From Hedera helix (lineage: Eukaryota > Streptophyta > Magnoliopsida > Apiales > Araliaceae), in assembly GCA_947179155.2 (NCBI GenBank), contig OX359273.1, forward strand, positions 10,417,001 through 10,481,000: DNA of 64,000 nt, in the 5' to 3' direction. Made by a program: the position numbers and the translations under genes. Positions 42,311-54,631 of this stretch are shown one piece after another; position 1 is the first letter of the stretch; each line of letters starts with the position of its first letter. A model generated the notes under the pieces. That model was not told the origin of the DNA. It saw nothing but the letters and a program-made list of their open reading frames with translations, and did no database searches.

Positions 42311-44663
42311 TGTCGACGCCGGGATTTTCGTCGTCTCGTTTTTTAATTATTAAAATACCCTTTCCAATTTTAGCCTTTAGATTTAGATGTGACTTTTGAA
42401 AAGGGTCGGCTTAGTGTCGACGGGGTTTTGAAATGTCGAATTTTTATGAGCCAATTGACCAGAGTCGCCAGTTGGTATATTTGAAATGGATGTACCAACT
42501 CATCCGAATTTTGTTTTCGTAATCGCTGGCTCATATGTGACTCCGAATTAATTGGTCCGCAAACCGAGATTCATAGAGTTCGGGGGCTTGCTTAAGCGAG
42601 GGGAAGGTGTTAGGCACCCCCCGACTTCCGTGAAACACGGTTACCGCTATCTTGATGTTTTCCTATCCTTTTAAATCCTAAAATGTGTGAGTTGCGTGTG
42701 TGTGCATGTGTGCCTAGGTGAATGCCTGTGGTGAATTTTGTTTGGATTTTTGTATGGCAAATGTGCTTTATCTGGAAAGTGTTTTAACGTCTTTTGACCC
42801 AAATGACGAGGTTTTGCTTTTTTATAAGAAAGATTGATTTTTAATTTCGAAAACTTTTGAGGGTTTTTATTAGATGTCATTTTAGAAAACAAAGAATTTT
42901 AAACTTTTGTCAAATAGGAATTGAGACTATACATTGCCTTCTAACAGTTAATATAAATAAAACGAGGGCAACTTCTAGAACTCTTTAACCCTATGCACAA
43001 AGTTTAATGAAAACACTTATTTATTTACAAAATCGCTTTTTATGACGTTTTTAAAAAACCGATTAAAGCCTACTCATCAATCATGGATTAAAGTTTGCCA
43101 AACACTTAACCTTTAAACCTCGTGACTCTAATATCCTGAAATTGATCATTTTTACAAAATCTTCATTATTTGCCTTATTTAAAAACCATTTTTTGTGTCG
43201 TAAATTAAACAAGCACTCACAACGTGTCGGGGCTATCCACGGGCATGTAAGCCATCCAGACAACCCCAAACACCCACGATCACATACTTTATTATTATTA
43301 CGGGGCCTTAACCCGAACACGCCTTGGTATCGCTTTAAGGCCCAATATTACATTTACACAACCACAAATCCCACATGATGATTACATATACCAAAAATGT
43401 CCATCATCGGGATTTGACCACGAGGATCTCCTCCCTAGGCTCACATTCACCCAAATCGTTGCACAACCAACCCTAAACCAAATCTAACGAGATTTTACAT
43501 GGCTATCACACTACACAATCCAACTATCACCAAATCAACACTACGCATTACTTATAACCATAATGAACGAAAAAAACACCGTATGGATATCATCGGGGCG
43601 TTAGGAGGAATTATGTTCCGATGGACCCCTCGCTAACGGCACCTAATCCACGGATCATCGCCATTACAACAACAAAACTATATCAAATAACCAATCACGA
43701 TACTACATTAACAATACAAGCCATATAAACTCAAAAAATCATTTTTTCACCTTGCAAAAATGCCGACTCAAGCTTCTATATCACGAAATAGATTACACCA
43801 CGAGATTGCTAACCAATGGATACAACAAATGGGATATATTGCTTGAATCTAACAAGCAAAACGACCCCTCTCTCTCTCCCCCGCGAGCTCTCTCTCTCCT
43901 CTTTTCTTTTTTTCTTTTTTTTTTTCTTCTTGCAAAAATGCCGACTCAAGCTTCTATATCACGAAATAGATTACACCACGAGATTGCTAACCAATGGATA
44001 CAACAAATGGGATATATTGCTTGAATCTAACAAGCAAAATGACCCCTCTCTCTCTCCCCCGCGAGCTCTCTCTCTCCTCTTTTCTTTTTTTCTTTTTTTT
44101 TTTTCTTCTTCTGGTTCTCGGGTTGAAAATGGCGATCTATAGTGCTTCAGTAGGAAGCCGCAGCTGCATCTGCGGCCAGCCGCAGCTGCATCTGCGGCTG
44201 CCTGCTGTGGCCGTCTCCTCAGCTGCCGTGTGCCGCCCTCGAGCCACGCGAAAGTCTTTTTGTCGGCAGCCGCGACTGCATCCGCGGCTGTCCGGCGCAT
44301 TTTTCTCGAATTTCGTGCCACGCGGTATTAATTTGCCAATTTCTGCTGTATTATTTTGGAAAGCTGTTCTTTGATACCTGAATCAATTCTGGGAATGGTT
44401 TTCCCGACATCGAGACCCCACCCTAATGTTGTAATTGCAGTGTCCTTGGCCCTTTTTGGCGATTCGCATCGGGCTCTGTCTGGATTGCCCGTAGGCCTCG
44501 CCTCAGATGCCTCAATTCTCGTTTTGCGTTTGACAGCCTTGATCGTAAGCCGTGGTGGGAACTGCATTTTGGCGCCCACCTCTCCTTGTCGTATATTGGG
44601 TCACTTGACGATTTTGCCCTCCTGTCAGGGTTAGTAGAGAAATGCAAAATTTGGGTGTCTACA
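42311..44663 (-). repeat. 5' LTR of the Tat/Ogre-like element (2353 bp)
   Basis: Collinear with 26813-29156. Visible differences include T/C at the 19th base, GCTTGT/GCCTGT, AAATATTG/AAAGATTG, a change in the palindrome block at 44177-44200, and poly-T length. It should contain the element promoter reading leftward, but I cannot assign a TATA box with confidence. Confidence 0.95.
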
Positions 44664-44668
44664 TCAAG

Positions 44669-45517
44669 CACATAGGTGATCAGCCTGTAGTGCTCAACTT
44701 TATGCATAACATTTAAACATCGTGCATATAGGTTGGAGCTATACGCCACCATAATTATATATTCATACGTTTCCCCTTTTTCTTAAAGGTTGTTCAACTC
44801 AGCTTATGAAAATCCATAACAAATCAATCGGTTTGGGTAGCTTTTTTAAACCATATCGATTCCATTGTTCATTTCATTACGCATCTAGTTGGAACAAATG
44901 GCATAGACCAATCTTATAGACCAATTATAGTTACATAGGGTTTCATAAACTTTAATAGTTAAATAGGTGATTCAAATATACAAGAATGTGAACAACAATA
45001 TTCAAGTTCAACAAGGTCTTCAAAAGGTATTTAATTCTTGAAATTTCTGCATATACAAGTAATCATGCTAGAAAACTTGCCTGAATTGTGTAATATTCTA
45101 AACTTTCGAGATAGTAGTAATCCGACTTTATATGAATAAATAAATATTGAATTACATCTTATATATGTTATGGAATCTTCGTTGATGTTTATTTTTGCAT
45201 TTCTGTTCGAGTATCCAACCTTAGCATGTAAAAGGAGAATATAAGTTTTTTTTTAAAAAAAATGAAAAAAAGTTAAACCCTAAACCCTAGGGTCTAAACC
45301 ATAGAAAATAACCTAGGCCCTCGAGTGAAACGTATATGTTAAATTAACACTCTGTTTCAAGATTCATAATTCCTATGCTTTGAAAACATATAATAGCCGA
45401 TAAAAGTTTTTTTCGAAAAACGCATCAGGAATAGGACGAACTAAGAAAAAGACAAAAAATTAAATTTTTTGACTTTTTGATCATCTAACCATTTTCTGAG
45501 AAATGATCGTCGAAAAT
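44669..45517 (+). mobile_element. Gypsy LTR, right part of the host LTR interrupted by the 17.85-kb element
   Basis: Continues from 26812 after the duplicated TCAAG; CACATAGGTGATCAGCCTGTAGTGC (beginning) matches CTCTAGGTGATCAGCCTATCGTAC in the family Y fragment near 1270. It has ACCCTAAACCCTAGGG near 45278-45293. It is cut at 45517 by the next element; its far end is not seen again. No gene. Confidence 0.55.
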
Positions 45518-48500
45518 TATAACAATTCGAATTTTTAAAGAGTTTTCAGGAAATAAGAATATTTTTTAAATAATACAAGTAAATATATTTGTATTTACTA
45601 TTATGTGTAATTACATTATGTAATTAATTTTATGTGTTGTTATATACCAACAAATGAAATAAAATATTCTAAAATTTATTTATTGAAACATAATTTGAAA
45701 ACCCTAAACCTAATTAGGAAACCCTAATCCAAAATTATAAAACCCTAAACCTAATTAGAAAACCCTAATCTTAATTAGTAAAAACCTTAACCCTAAATTG
45801 TAAACCCTAATGGCCAAACCCTAAGCCCTAAAGACACTTGTGAAATGACTAAATTAACCTCACAATCTCAGCCACACAATCAAACAAAGAAGCAAAATGG
45901 AATCTTTCTTCCTTAAAGCAAAATGAGATCAATTTATGCCCACATGAAATTGGAAATGAATGAGTCACCAATTGCAATGATTCATAACATTAAATGATCA
46001 ATATCTTGCCACTCTAAGCCTGTAAACCAACCATAGCTTCATCATTACAAGATCAAAACTTAGCAAGCAAGAAAAAGGGTATAAAGACCATAAAACCCTA
46101 GCATTTGCCCTCCCATAAATAGAGAGAACTCCCATTGATGAAACCCACAAAATCCACAACCCAAATCAGTCATAAATCAATCCCAATAAGCCTCAGATTT
46201 TCCTTAGATCAGAATCTAGAAGGATTTTAGCAAAATTGCTTCAAGAGTTATAAACCCTAATTTTAGTGTAGATATTTAATGTTTGTTAAATTTTATGTTT
46301 TGATGTTTAGGAATGACTGATATTATGTATATAAGTGATATGGGTTGCTTAATTAAGGTTCCATAATATTTAGATATATAAAATCATAGCTTTTAGCTCA
46401 CTGTCCAAAACTGCCCAGAAATGCCACCTGACAAGCCATTTTGTCAGAGATTTTGATCGACCTAATGTATCCGTTTAGTGTGTTTTAAAGTCTATAGTTA
46501 TAGTGTGCCATGAGTTTAAGAGATAGAGACCTTAATCACCTCAATCGGGTCACGGGTTCGTGAGATATAAGGCCTAGAAAGTGCCTAGTCGATCACAAGT
46601 TCCTGCCAAAAATTTTCTGAAAAACCCAGAAAAATGAAGAACAGTCTAACAAGGATCCTTGTCATATGGTTTAATTTGATCTTGTTAGTTTTATGTTAAG
46701 TTTTAATGTTTATACTTATAACTTGCAATATAGGGTATACACATAAACAAACCACACATGAATCAGAACACTGTGCTATTAGGAATTGATGGTCAAAACC
46801 CGTTGACCGATCATGGTTTTAGTTTCTGGAAATTCCAGAAAATGAAGAACAGTCAGACAAGGCATATTGTCAGACTGTTTGATTCAATCCTGTTGGTTGG
46901 ATGATGTGTTTTAATGTTTGTAGTTGTACCTTGCCATTTAGGGAACACATAGAGACCAACCACGATTCCATCGGATTAATATGTAGATAGTTGTGCATAA
47001 GGGAAGGTGGTTGATCGATCACGATTTCTGGCAAACCTAGAAATTCTGGGCAACCCAGAAACGTGATGAACAACCAAAACACCTAGTTTGACTGGGATTG
47101 AACTTGCAACTGGATTGTTGTTAAGGTCAATTATTGAAATCTCGGTGTACACTACCATGTGTAGTATATCGAGGTTTAATTATTTTGCCAAAATAGTGCA
47201 CAACCTAAGAGATGTTTCAAGCCAAAAGTCCCTCCTCGGCATTGATCGAGAATTTGGGCAACCTCAAGAACACTCAAGGCTATAGCGACAAACTGTTTGT
47301 CGCTATAGGCCTTTAGCGACGACCTCCTTCCAGCTAGCCAAGAACACTAAGAACAACCCTATAGCAATGGACAGAACCGTCGCTATAGCTCAGTGACAGA
47401 TTTATTAGGTAAATTAAAAATAAAATACCTTTAGCGACGGACTTAGTGACAGATTTTTATAAATCACATATAGCGACAGATTGGGTCCGTAGCTATATCA
47501 ATAAATCATAAATTAAATAAACTTTAATAATAAAATTAATTAAAATATTTTTAGCGATGGATATACAATTAATTAACTAAAAATTAATCTAGGGTGCTTC
47601 TAAATTGACTTTTAACAACGGATAAATTTTGTAAAATTAAAATATAAATCTTTAATAAATTAATTAGCGATGGATAAATTATATAAACACTATATAACAT
47701 CCAATACAACAATTAAAGTGACGAATCGACACCGAATCATAAACGTAATTAGTTAATTAAATTAATTATTCATTGTTAAATGTTCTAACAATTATTATTG
47801 TTATATAATAAATATATTTAGGCTATAAATACAAGTCTAAATATCACGTGTGATTGTCAGGAAAGTTTTCTAAACCTAACTCATTTCATTGAGTAACTTT
47901 ATTGTCTTTTGCACTCCGTGCAATATCATATTTTAACTGTTGAATTTTATTTGACTTATGAAATTCTTAATTGTGTGAAATACATATTGTGATAATTCTT
48001 TTTGACTTTGTTTATTTCTAAACAAGTATTCTATTCCTTGTACATTTATGTACGAACTTATTATTTGAATTCATTAAATTCATTTGTTTGTGTTATCTAT
48101 TATTGGGAAGTTAATGTTTATTGTTCAAGCATAACTTAAAGAGTTGAACTATTATTTGCGTGACTTTGACTTGATAAAATTATCAAAGTACAAAGTGTTG
48201 AATGGAAACCAATATTGTTTGGTACGAAATATATATTGATACTTTGCCTCTTTATATAAGAGTGATAACCAGATAGTAGTACACTGACCGTGGTTTAGGC
48301 AGTCAAATGGACTGGCCTCAGTATGTCTAGAATACTGGTAGGATGTTATGCATACTCCTAGGTTATAAATAGGCTGATCCCCTATTAAATAACTGAATCA
48401 ATGATTCCTAAGTCTACATGACCTCTTGGAATGATTATTAAGTCCCGTTGAACAGATCAACCTATGGTTTCTAAGTCTTTTTGACTGACAGAAACTATAA

Positions 48501-49251
48501 TATGTGTGGTTTGACAGACAAACCTCAGTATATATAAATGAAAAAAATTTGAACTAAAGGTTCTTTCGAATTCAAACACATTGTGAGTAGTCTATTCATT
48601 TTATTTAAAACTTGCTGAGCATTTGTAGCTCATCCTTGCAAATATTATTTCATTTGCAGTATTGAAGGATAATCCAGATCATTCGATTATGAAGTCCGAT
48701 GGAAAGAGACATTGTTAGATTAAGTTTTTTTTTTTAGTTGTACTATTCAACGTCTTTTAAGACTTTGATGTAATAACAATACGTTGTTTGGAAATCTATG
48801 TAACCGAAATCAAAGTTATGAAATATATTATCATCTTTTGATACATCTATTGCGCTGTACTTATATTTTTAGATTGTTAGAATGTTGCGCTGATTTAGTA
48901 TAGTATCTATATGAACTATACATCTGAATGAGGGTGTGAAATGATTTAAGGAGTTCTATAAGAACAAAGAGTTGCTCCTCTGTTCCAGGAACAAACTTAT
49001 CATCTAATACTGTGAATTTCAGATAGATAGGAATTATTGATATCAAAGAGATATTCATGAGACATGAATCTATACATCCAAGTAAGGGTATCCAAACACA
49101 GTAATTGTTCTAACGAGAACTACTATCTGTTATAGGATACAGTGAACCTGGGATTGATATAAGTTATGTAGTATGGAATATTTATAGTTGATTAGTCAGC
49201 GTGAGCACCATAATCTGCTACAAGAGGTGTAGAGATTTTTGGGGCGTCACA
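45518..49251 (+). repeat. 5' LTR of element E (3734 bp)
   Basis: Begins TATAACAATTCGAATTTTTAA and ends TTTTTGGGGCGTCACA, followed by the PBS. It contains telomere-like AAACCCTAAACCTAATTAGG boxes (45695-45835), a block of TAGCGACGGA motifs (47280-47580), the reversed GCTGAGCATTTGTAGCTCAT motif at 48612-48631, and about 420 bp (roughly 46440-46860) missing in the 3' LTR. Short frames at 46870-47285 recur in the 3' LTR and are not genes. Confidence 0.88.
47280..47308. repeat. 29-bp inverted repeat CTATAGCGACAAAC in LTR E
   Basis: 14-bp perfect arms (CTATAGCGACAAAC / GTTTGTCGCTATAG) around a single T. The copy in the 3' LTR at 53183-53211 has one mismatch. Further TAGCGACGGA / TCCGTAGCTATA variants follow over the next 300 bp. 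Confidence 0.9.
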
Positions 49252-49254
49252 ATT

Positions 49255-49266
49255 TGGTATCAGAGC
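49255..49266 (+). other. Primer-binding site, initiator tRNA-Met type
   Basis: TGGTATCAGAGC, exact plant consensus, four bases after the LTR end. It defines the plus orientation of element E. Confidence 0.93.
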
Positions 49267-49589
49267 TGTAAACTTTAGCTCTAAGGTAGAGGTACCTTAG
49301 GATATAGTCTTTGAGTCCGTAAAAGATTTTTAATACACATAGAATAACCTAAAATGCTTATTATCTTTTTTGTGTAAATCTGCTTCATCATAATACTAAA
49401 GAAGTAAAAAAAATTATATAGGATGACTGACTCAAATTGGGACGACTTACTATAGGTAATAGATCTACAATAGATAGAACAAAAGACCAGTAATAAGTAA
49501 AGCTGAATATGATGCAGTAGTTCAAGCCATCACAGACCTAGCTAGAATTAATTCAGGCGATAGACGTAAGAGCTGATGTAGCTGAAGAG

Positions 49590-49817
49590 TTGTTAGAAAT
49601 AGAGAGAGATGTTACCAATCAATTGAGGATGTTACTGCTAAATGCAAGAAGGGAGAAGCAGATTCTTCAGGCTCAGTTAGAACAAGTTGTTCGAGGATAT
49701 CGTAACTCATTTGACGAACTAGAACGTCGGGTGATTAGATATCCGATAGAGGAAGGCATGTCAGATCATCTAATAAAATCGATCAGTGGTAGGCCACATG
49801 ATCCAGGATTGCTATGA
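49590..49817 (+). pseudogene. Short frame in the gag leader of element E, unrecognised
   Basis: 75 codons in the right position for the N-terminal part of gag, rich in Glu, Arg and Leu (VTNQLRMLLLNARREKQIL), likely helical or coiled-coil. I do not recognise the family. Surrounding sequence is full of stops, so this is most likely a gag relic. Confidence 0.35.
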
Positions 49818-50401
49818 TGAGGCTTGTAATCATTAGGTATATTATAGAACTAGAGTTACTTTCTAGTAGTGTGTAGTAGAAAGTTTTAAAGAGGGAAATT
49901 GTTTTTTAACTGGTGATAGTATATCACTAGTCGAATATGTAACTTTTATTGTATAATATACAAGATATGTTTATTAAATTGAGTGGTTACTTAATTGTAT
50001 GTGTGTACTTGTATTTATACTAGTACACCCGTTGACTTTAGATAAATGGCACCACAAAAAGGGGAATACAAACATAGATTGATATGGAACCAATAGAGGT
50101 AAACCCCACATAATAGCTATTTATTATATTAAGAACATTACAGAGTAAACAAGAAAAAAATCATCACCTATTGAGACGAACACATAAAATAACTATGAGT
50201 GAGAGCAATGCGTAAATAAAATTCTACAATAATGAGAGAGGTAATAACGAGGGAAAAAGAAGTTCAAAGGGAAAAGTACAAAAACAACAAAAGGAAGTGG
50301 GATGTCATTTCTTTGAATAACTCTAATAGATGGGGACGTAATTATAATAACAATCATAATATGGAAAGTAATAAATAATACCAACAACAAAAATAAGAGA
50401 T

Positions 50402-50647
50402 TTGATCTTTGTGGCGTATGTAAAAAGGGATACAAAAGAAGTATATCATATAAAAATCACTTGTTTTACCTGTAGACAACATAGGCATTACTTCAGTCGA
50501 TGTCCTCATAATAGAAACCATAATAAAAATCAAATAATTAAAATTGACAAATGTTTCAATTGCGGGTCAATAGAGCACATGGTTAAATTTTTTCTAAAAC
50601 CTAGAAATCAAAATATAAAGGGAAATCAAAACCCCAATAATAACTAA
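50402..50647 (+). pseudogene. Element E gag zinc-knuckle relic
   Basis: An 82-codon frame with one intact CCHC knuckle, CFTCRQHRHYFSRC (C-x2-C-x4-H-x4-C), and a second, CFNCGSIEHMVKFF, whose last Cys has become Phe. Two knuckles near the gag C-terminus fit a chromovirus-type gag binding genomic RNA. The remainder of gag, protease and RT are not recognisable. Confidence 0.7.
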
Positions 50648-51349
50648 GCCAATAGTAGTAAAAGATAGTTAGAGTTGACAAAGTATTCTGACTGTGAAAT
50701 CCTATGTCATCCTTGAAATTCTAGACTCTTCGTAAGGAACACCGTATAAAGATGGTAACAAGTACAATGTGAGGTGCTATCCATGGTAAATGGAAAGTCA
50801 CGATTGGATGTCATTATAGTCACATTAAGTCAGAAGAAATTAAAGGTAATAACAAAACAACGAGGTACTGATAAAAGATTTTAACAAATCAAAGATTTAA
50901 GTAAGAGTTCTAGCTAACTTTACGTAGAAATTTTTGTTATAGAGAATGTTTCGACTTTGTTGTACAGAGTCAAAGAAATACAGGAGTCAAACAAAGAGTG
51001 CCAAAAAGGTAAAACCCGAAACCACTTGTACTAAGAATAGAAGAAACAAATATGGGATATTGAACTACGAGGATAAAAATTTGGGTTTTCTCAGTACAAG
51101 CACTAAAAGAAGAAATATTAAAAGAACCTTATAAATCTAAGTTCGTCGTTCAATCGGGTAGTACTAAAAGATGTAAATACTTAAATCAACATATCTGGTG
51201 CTCAAACATGATAGGAGTAATAACATAATAGGTAAGTAAATGTCTCATGTATTATAAAGAGTTAATATAGAACACCTTGGTGGAACGAAGTCAGGAAAAC
51301 GACAAATGCTAGAATCCTATATAGTTCAATAGAACACGGTAGTTATACG

Positions 51350-51830
51350 AATCGTACGGAAGAGATTGCAAGCACTCGGGACCAACAGAAGGAGTATGCG
51401 AATCAACAAAAACAATCAAGAGACTTCAACGTCGGGAGCCACGTATTCTTGACATTGTTCCCTTAATAGGGCAAGATACGTTTTGGTAATACATGAAAAA
51501 TTGAGTCTGAAATTATTGGACCATTTTAGATAACGAGGAGAATAGGTGAGGTAGCCCTAACTCCTGAGATATGTCACATTCAAAACATGTTTCACGTGTC
51601 TGTACTATGAGTCTAGGCAAATCGAGAAAGATTTTTCATATGTGGGAAAATTCCTGTCCAGATCATTGATCTGAAGGAACAAGTTGTGGAATAAGATGAA
51701 ATAATCAGTTAAAGGTCATATGGAGAAATCAAAACATCAAAAAAACAACATAGTACCTCGAGACTAAAACAGGAAAAGATTACTCGTTTTTATTTTGTAG
51801 ATTACCATTGAATTTCAAGGATGAAATTCT
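51350..51830 (+). pseudogene. Element E integrase C-terminal relic and pol end
   Basis: Broken translation resembles the end of Gypsy pol: text like KLSLKLLDHF, GEV, then HVS, then a stretch matching 'ENLSYVE.PV.I.DRKEQVLR', and finally AATTTCAAGGATGAAATTCTTATAAG before the purine tract (shown only in part by key words). Multiple stops. A chromodomain cannot be made out. Confidence 0.65.
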
Positions 51831-51833
51831 TAT

Positions 51834-51846
51834 AAGGGGGAGAGAA
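51834..51846 (+). other. Polypurine tract of element E
   Basis: AAGGGGGAGAGAA immediately before the 3' LTR start TATAACAATCCG. Confidence 0.85.
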
Positions 51847-54631
51847 TATAACAATCCGAATTTTTAAAGAATTTTTAGGAAATAAGAATATTTTTTAAAT
51901 AATACAAGTAAATATATTTGTATTAAATATTATGTGTAATCACATTATATAATTAATTTTGTGTGTTGTTATATACCAACAAATGAAATAAAACATTCTA
52001 AAATTTATTTATTAAAACATAATTTGAAAACCCTAAACCTAATTAGGAAACCCTAATTCAACATTATAAAACCCTAAACTTAATTAGGAAACCCTAATCT
52101 TAATTAGTAAAAATCCTAACCCTAAATTGTAAACCCTAAGGGTTAAACCCTAAACCCTAAAGACACTTATGAAATGACTAAATTAACCTCACAATCTCAG
52201 CCACACAATCAAATAAAGAAGCAAAATGAAATCTCTCTTCCTTAAAGCAAAATGAGATCAATTTATGCCTACATGAAATTGGAAATGAACGAGTCACCAA
52301 TTGCAATGATTCATAACATTAAATGATCAATATATGGCCACTCTAAGCCTGTAAATCGACCATAGCTTCATCATTACAAGATCAAAACTTAGCAAGCAAG
52401 AAAAAGTGTATAAAGACCATAAAACCCTAGCATGTGCCCTCCTATAAATAAAGAGCACTCCCATTGATGAAACCCACGAAATCCACAACCCAAATCAGTC
52501 ATAAATCAATCCCAATAAGCCTCAGATCTTCCTTAGATCAGAATCTAGAAGGATTTTAGTAAAATTGCTTCAAGAGGTATAAACTCTAATTTTAGTGTAG
52601 ATATTTAATGTTTGTTAAATTTTATGTTTTGATGTTTAGGAATGACTGATATTATGTATATAAGTAATCTGGGTTGCTTAATTAAGGTTCCATAACATTT
52701 AGATACATAAAATCATAGCTTTTAGCTTACTGTCCAAAACTGCCTAAAAATGTCGTCTGACAAGGCATATTTTCAAACTATTTGATTCAATCCTGTTGGT
52801 TGGATGATGTGTTTTAATGTTTGTAGTTGTACCTTGCCATGTAGGGAACACATAGAGACCAACCACGATTCCATCGGATTAATATGTAGATAGTTGTGCA
52901 TAAGGGAAGGTGGCTGATCGATCACGATTTCTGGAAAACCCAGAAATTCTGGGCAACCCAGAAACGTGATGAACAACCGAAGCACCTAGTTTGACCGGGA
53001 TTGAACTTGCAACTGGATTGTTGTTAAGGTTAATTATTGACATCTGGGTGTACACTGCCATGTGTAGTATATCGAGGTTTAATTATTTTGCCAAAACAGT
53101 GCACAACTTAAGAGATGTTTCAAGCCAAAAGTCCTTCCTCGGCATTGATCGAGAATCTGGGCAGCCTCAAGAACACTCAAGGCTATAGCGACAGACTGTT
53201 TGTCGCTATAGGCCTTTAGCGATGACCTCCTTCCAGCCAGCCAAGAACACTAAGAACAACCTTATAGCAATGGACAGAACCGTCGCTATAGCTCAGTGAC
53301 AGATTTATTAGGTAAATTAAAAATAAAATACCTTTAGCGACGGACTTAGTGACAGATTTTTATAAATTCTTTATAAATCACATATAGCGACGGATTAGGT
53401 CCGTAGCTATATCAATAAATCATAAATTAAATAAACTTTAATAATAAAATTAATTAAAATATTTTTAGCGACGGAAATACAATTAATTAACTAAAAATTA
53501 ATCTAGGTGCTTCTAAATTGACTTTTAACAATGGATAAATTTTGTAAAATTAAAATATAAATCTGTAATAAATTAATTAGCGATGGGTAAATTATATAAA
53601 CACTATATAACATCTAATATAACAATTAAAGTGATGAATCGACGCCGAATCATAAACGTAATTAGTTAATTAAATTAATTATTCATTGTTAAATGTTAAA
53701 TGTTCTAACAATTATTATTGTTATATAATAAATATATTTAGGCTATAAATACAAGTCTAAATAGCACGTACAATTGTCAGGCAAGTTTTTTAAACCCTAA
53801 CTCATTTCATTAAGCAAATTTATTTTCTTTTGCACTCCGTGCAATATCATATTTTAACTGTTGAATTTTATTTGACTTATAAAATTCTTAATTGTGTGAA
53901 ATACATATTGTGATAATTCTTTTTGACCTTCTTTATTTCTAAACAAGTATTCTATTCCTTGTACATTTATGTACAAACTTATTATTTGAATTCATTAAAT
54001 TCATTTATTTGTGTTATCTATTATTGGGAAGTTAATGCTTATTGTTCAAGCATAACTTAAAGAGTTGAACTATTATTTGCGTAACTTTGACTTGATAAAA
54101 TTATCAAAGTACAAAGTGTTGAATGGAAACCAATATTGTTTGGTAGAAAATATATACTGAAACTTTGCCTCTTTATATAAGAGTGATAACTAGGCAATAG
54201 TACACTGACCGTGGTTTAGGCAGTCAAATGGACTGGCCTCAGTGTGTCTGGAACACTGGTAGGATGATATGCATACTCCTAGGTTATAAATAACATGACC
54301 TCTTAGAATGATTATTAAGTCCGGTTGAACAGATCAACCTATGGTTTCTAAGTCTTTTTGACTGACAGAAACCGTAATATGTGTGGTTTGACAAACAAAC
54401 CCTAGTATATATAAATGGAAATTTTTTAAACTAAAGGTTCTTTGAATTGAAACACAGTGTGAGTAGTCTATTCATTTTATTTAAAACTTGCTGAGCATTT
54501 GTAGCTCATCCTTACAAATATTATTTCATTTGCAGTATTGAAAGATAATCCAGATCATTTGATTATGAAGTCCGATGGAAAGAGACATTGTTAGATTAAG
54601 TTTATTTTGTTTAGTTGTACTATTTAAAGTC
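51847..54631 (+). repeat. 3' LTR of element E, truncated by an inserted LTR
   Basis: Collinear with 45518-48755 apart from the missing block noted above and scattered substitutions. It stops after TACTATTTAAAGTC where the family X LTR copy A begins with TGTGAGGACCC. The last 500 bp of the LTR are not seen again in the window. Confidence 0.85.

Larger units (their letters stand above)
26813..44663 (-). mobile_element. Tat/Ogre-like Ty3/Gypsy LTR retrotransposon, 17,851 bp, TSD TCAAG
   Basis: LTRs at 26813-29156 and 42311-44663 begin TGTCGACGCCGGG and end GGGTGTCTACA. Flanking TCAAG at 26808-26812 and 44664-44668 is a perfect 5-bp duplication. The host LTR is split cleanly by it. On the minus strand the order is 5' LTR, tRNA-Arg-type PBS, gag, protease, G-patch, putative intron, RT, RNase H, second (archaeal-type) RNase H, integrase, purine tract, 3' LTR. 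Double RNase H, G-patch, PBS and gag type all point to the Tat lineage. There is no separate ORF upstream of gag, unlike classical Ogre. Two large plus-strand genes lie between pol and the 3' LTR. By eye the LTRs differ at about 18 substitutions plus homopolymer indels (under 1%), so insertion is recent. Nonsense codons in integrase and in the antisense PMD gene make this copy defective. Confidence 0.95.
45518..54631 (+). mobile_element. Chromovirus-like Gypsy element E, internally deleted, 3' LTR truncated
   Basis: 5' LTR 45518-49251, PBS at 49255, 2.6-kb internal region with decayed gag and integrase tail, purine tract at 51834-51846, 3' LTR from 51847 to the insertion point at 54631. LTRs begin TATAACAATYCGAATTTTTAAAG. 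Most of pol is missing. The right end and its target duplication were lost, so the size of the original is unknown. Confidence 0.85.

Noticed and set aside
45690..45840. Interstitial telomere from AAACCCTA motifs
   Set aside because: Motifs are irregularly spaced and present in both LTRs of element E, so they are LTR-borne telo-box-like sequence and not a telomere relic.
50193..50435. 80-codon minus-strand frame in element E
   Set aside because: It overlaps the plus-strand gag relic and has no similarity to known proteins.
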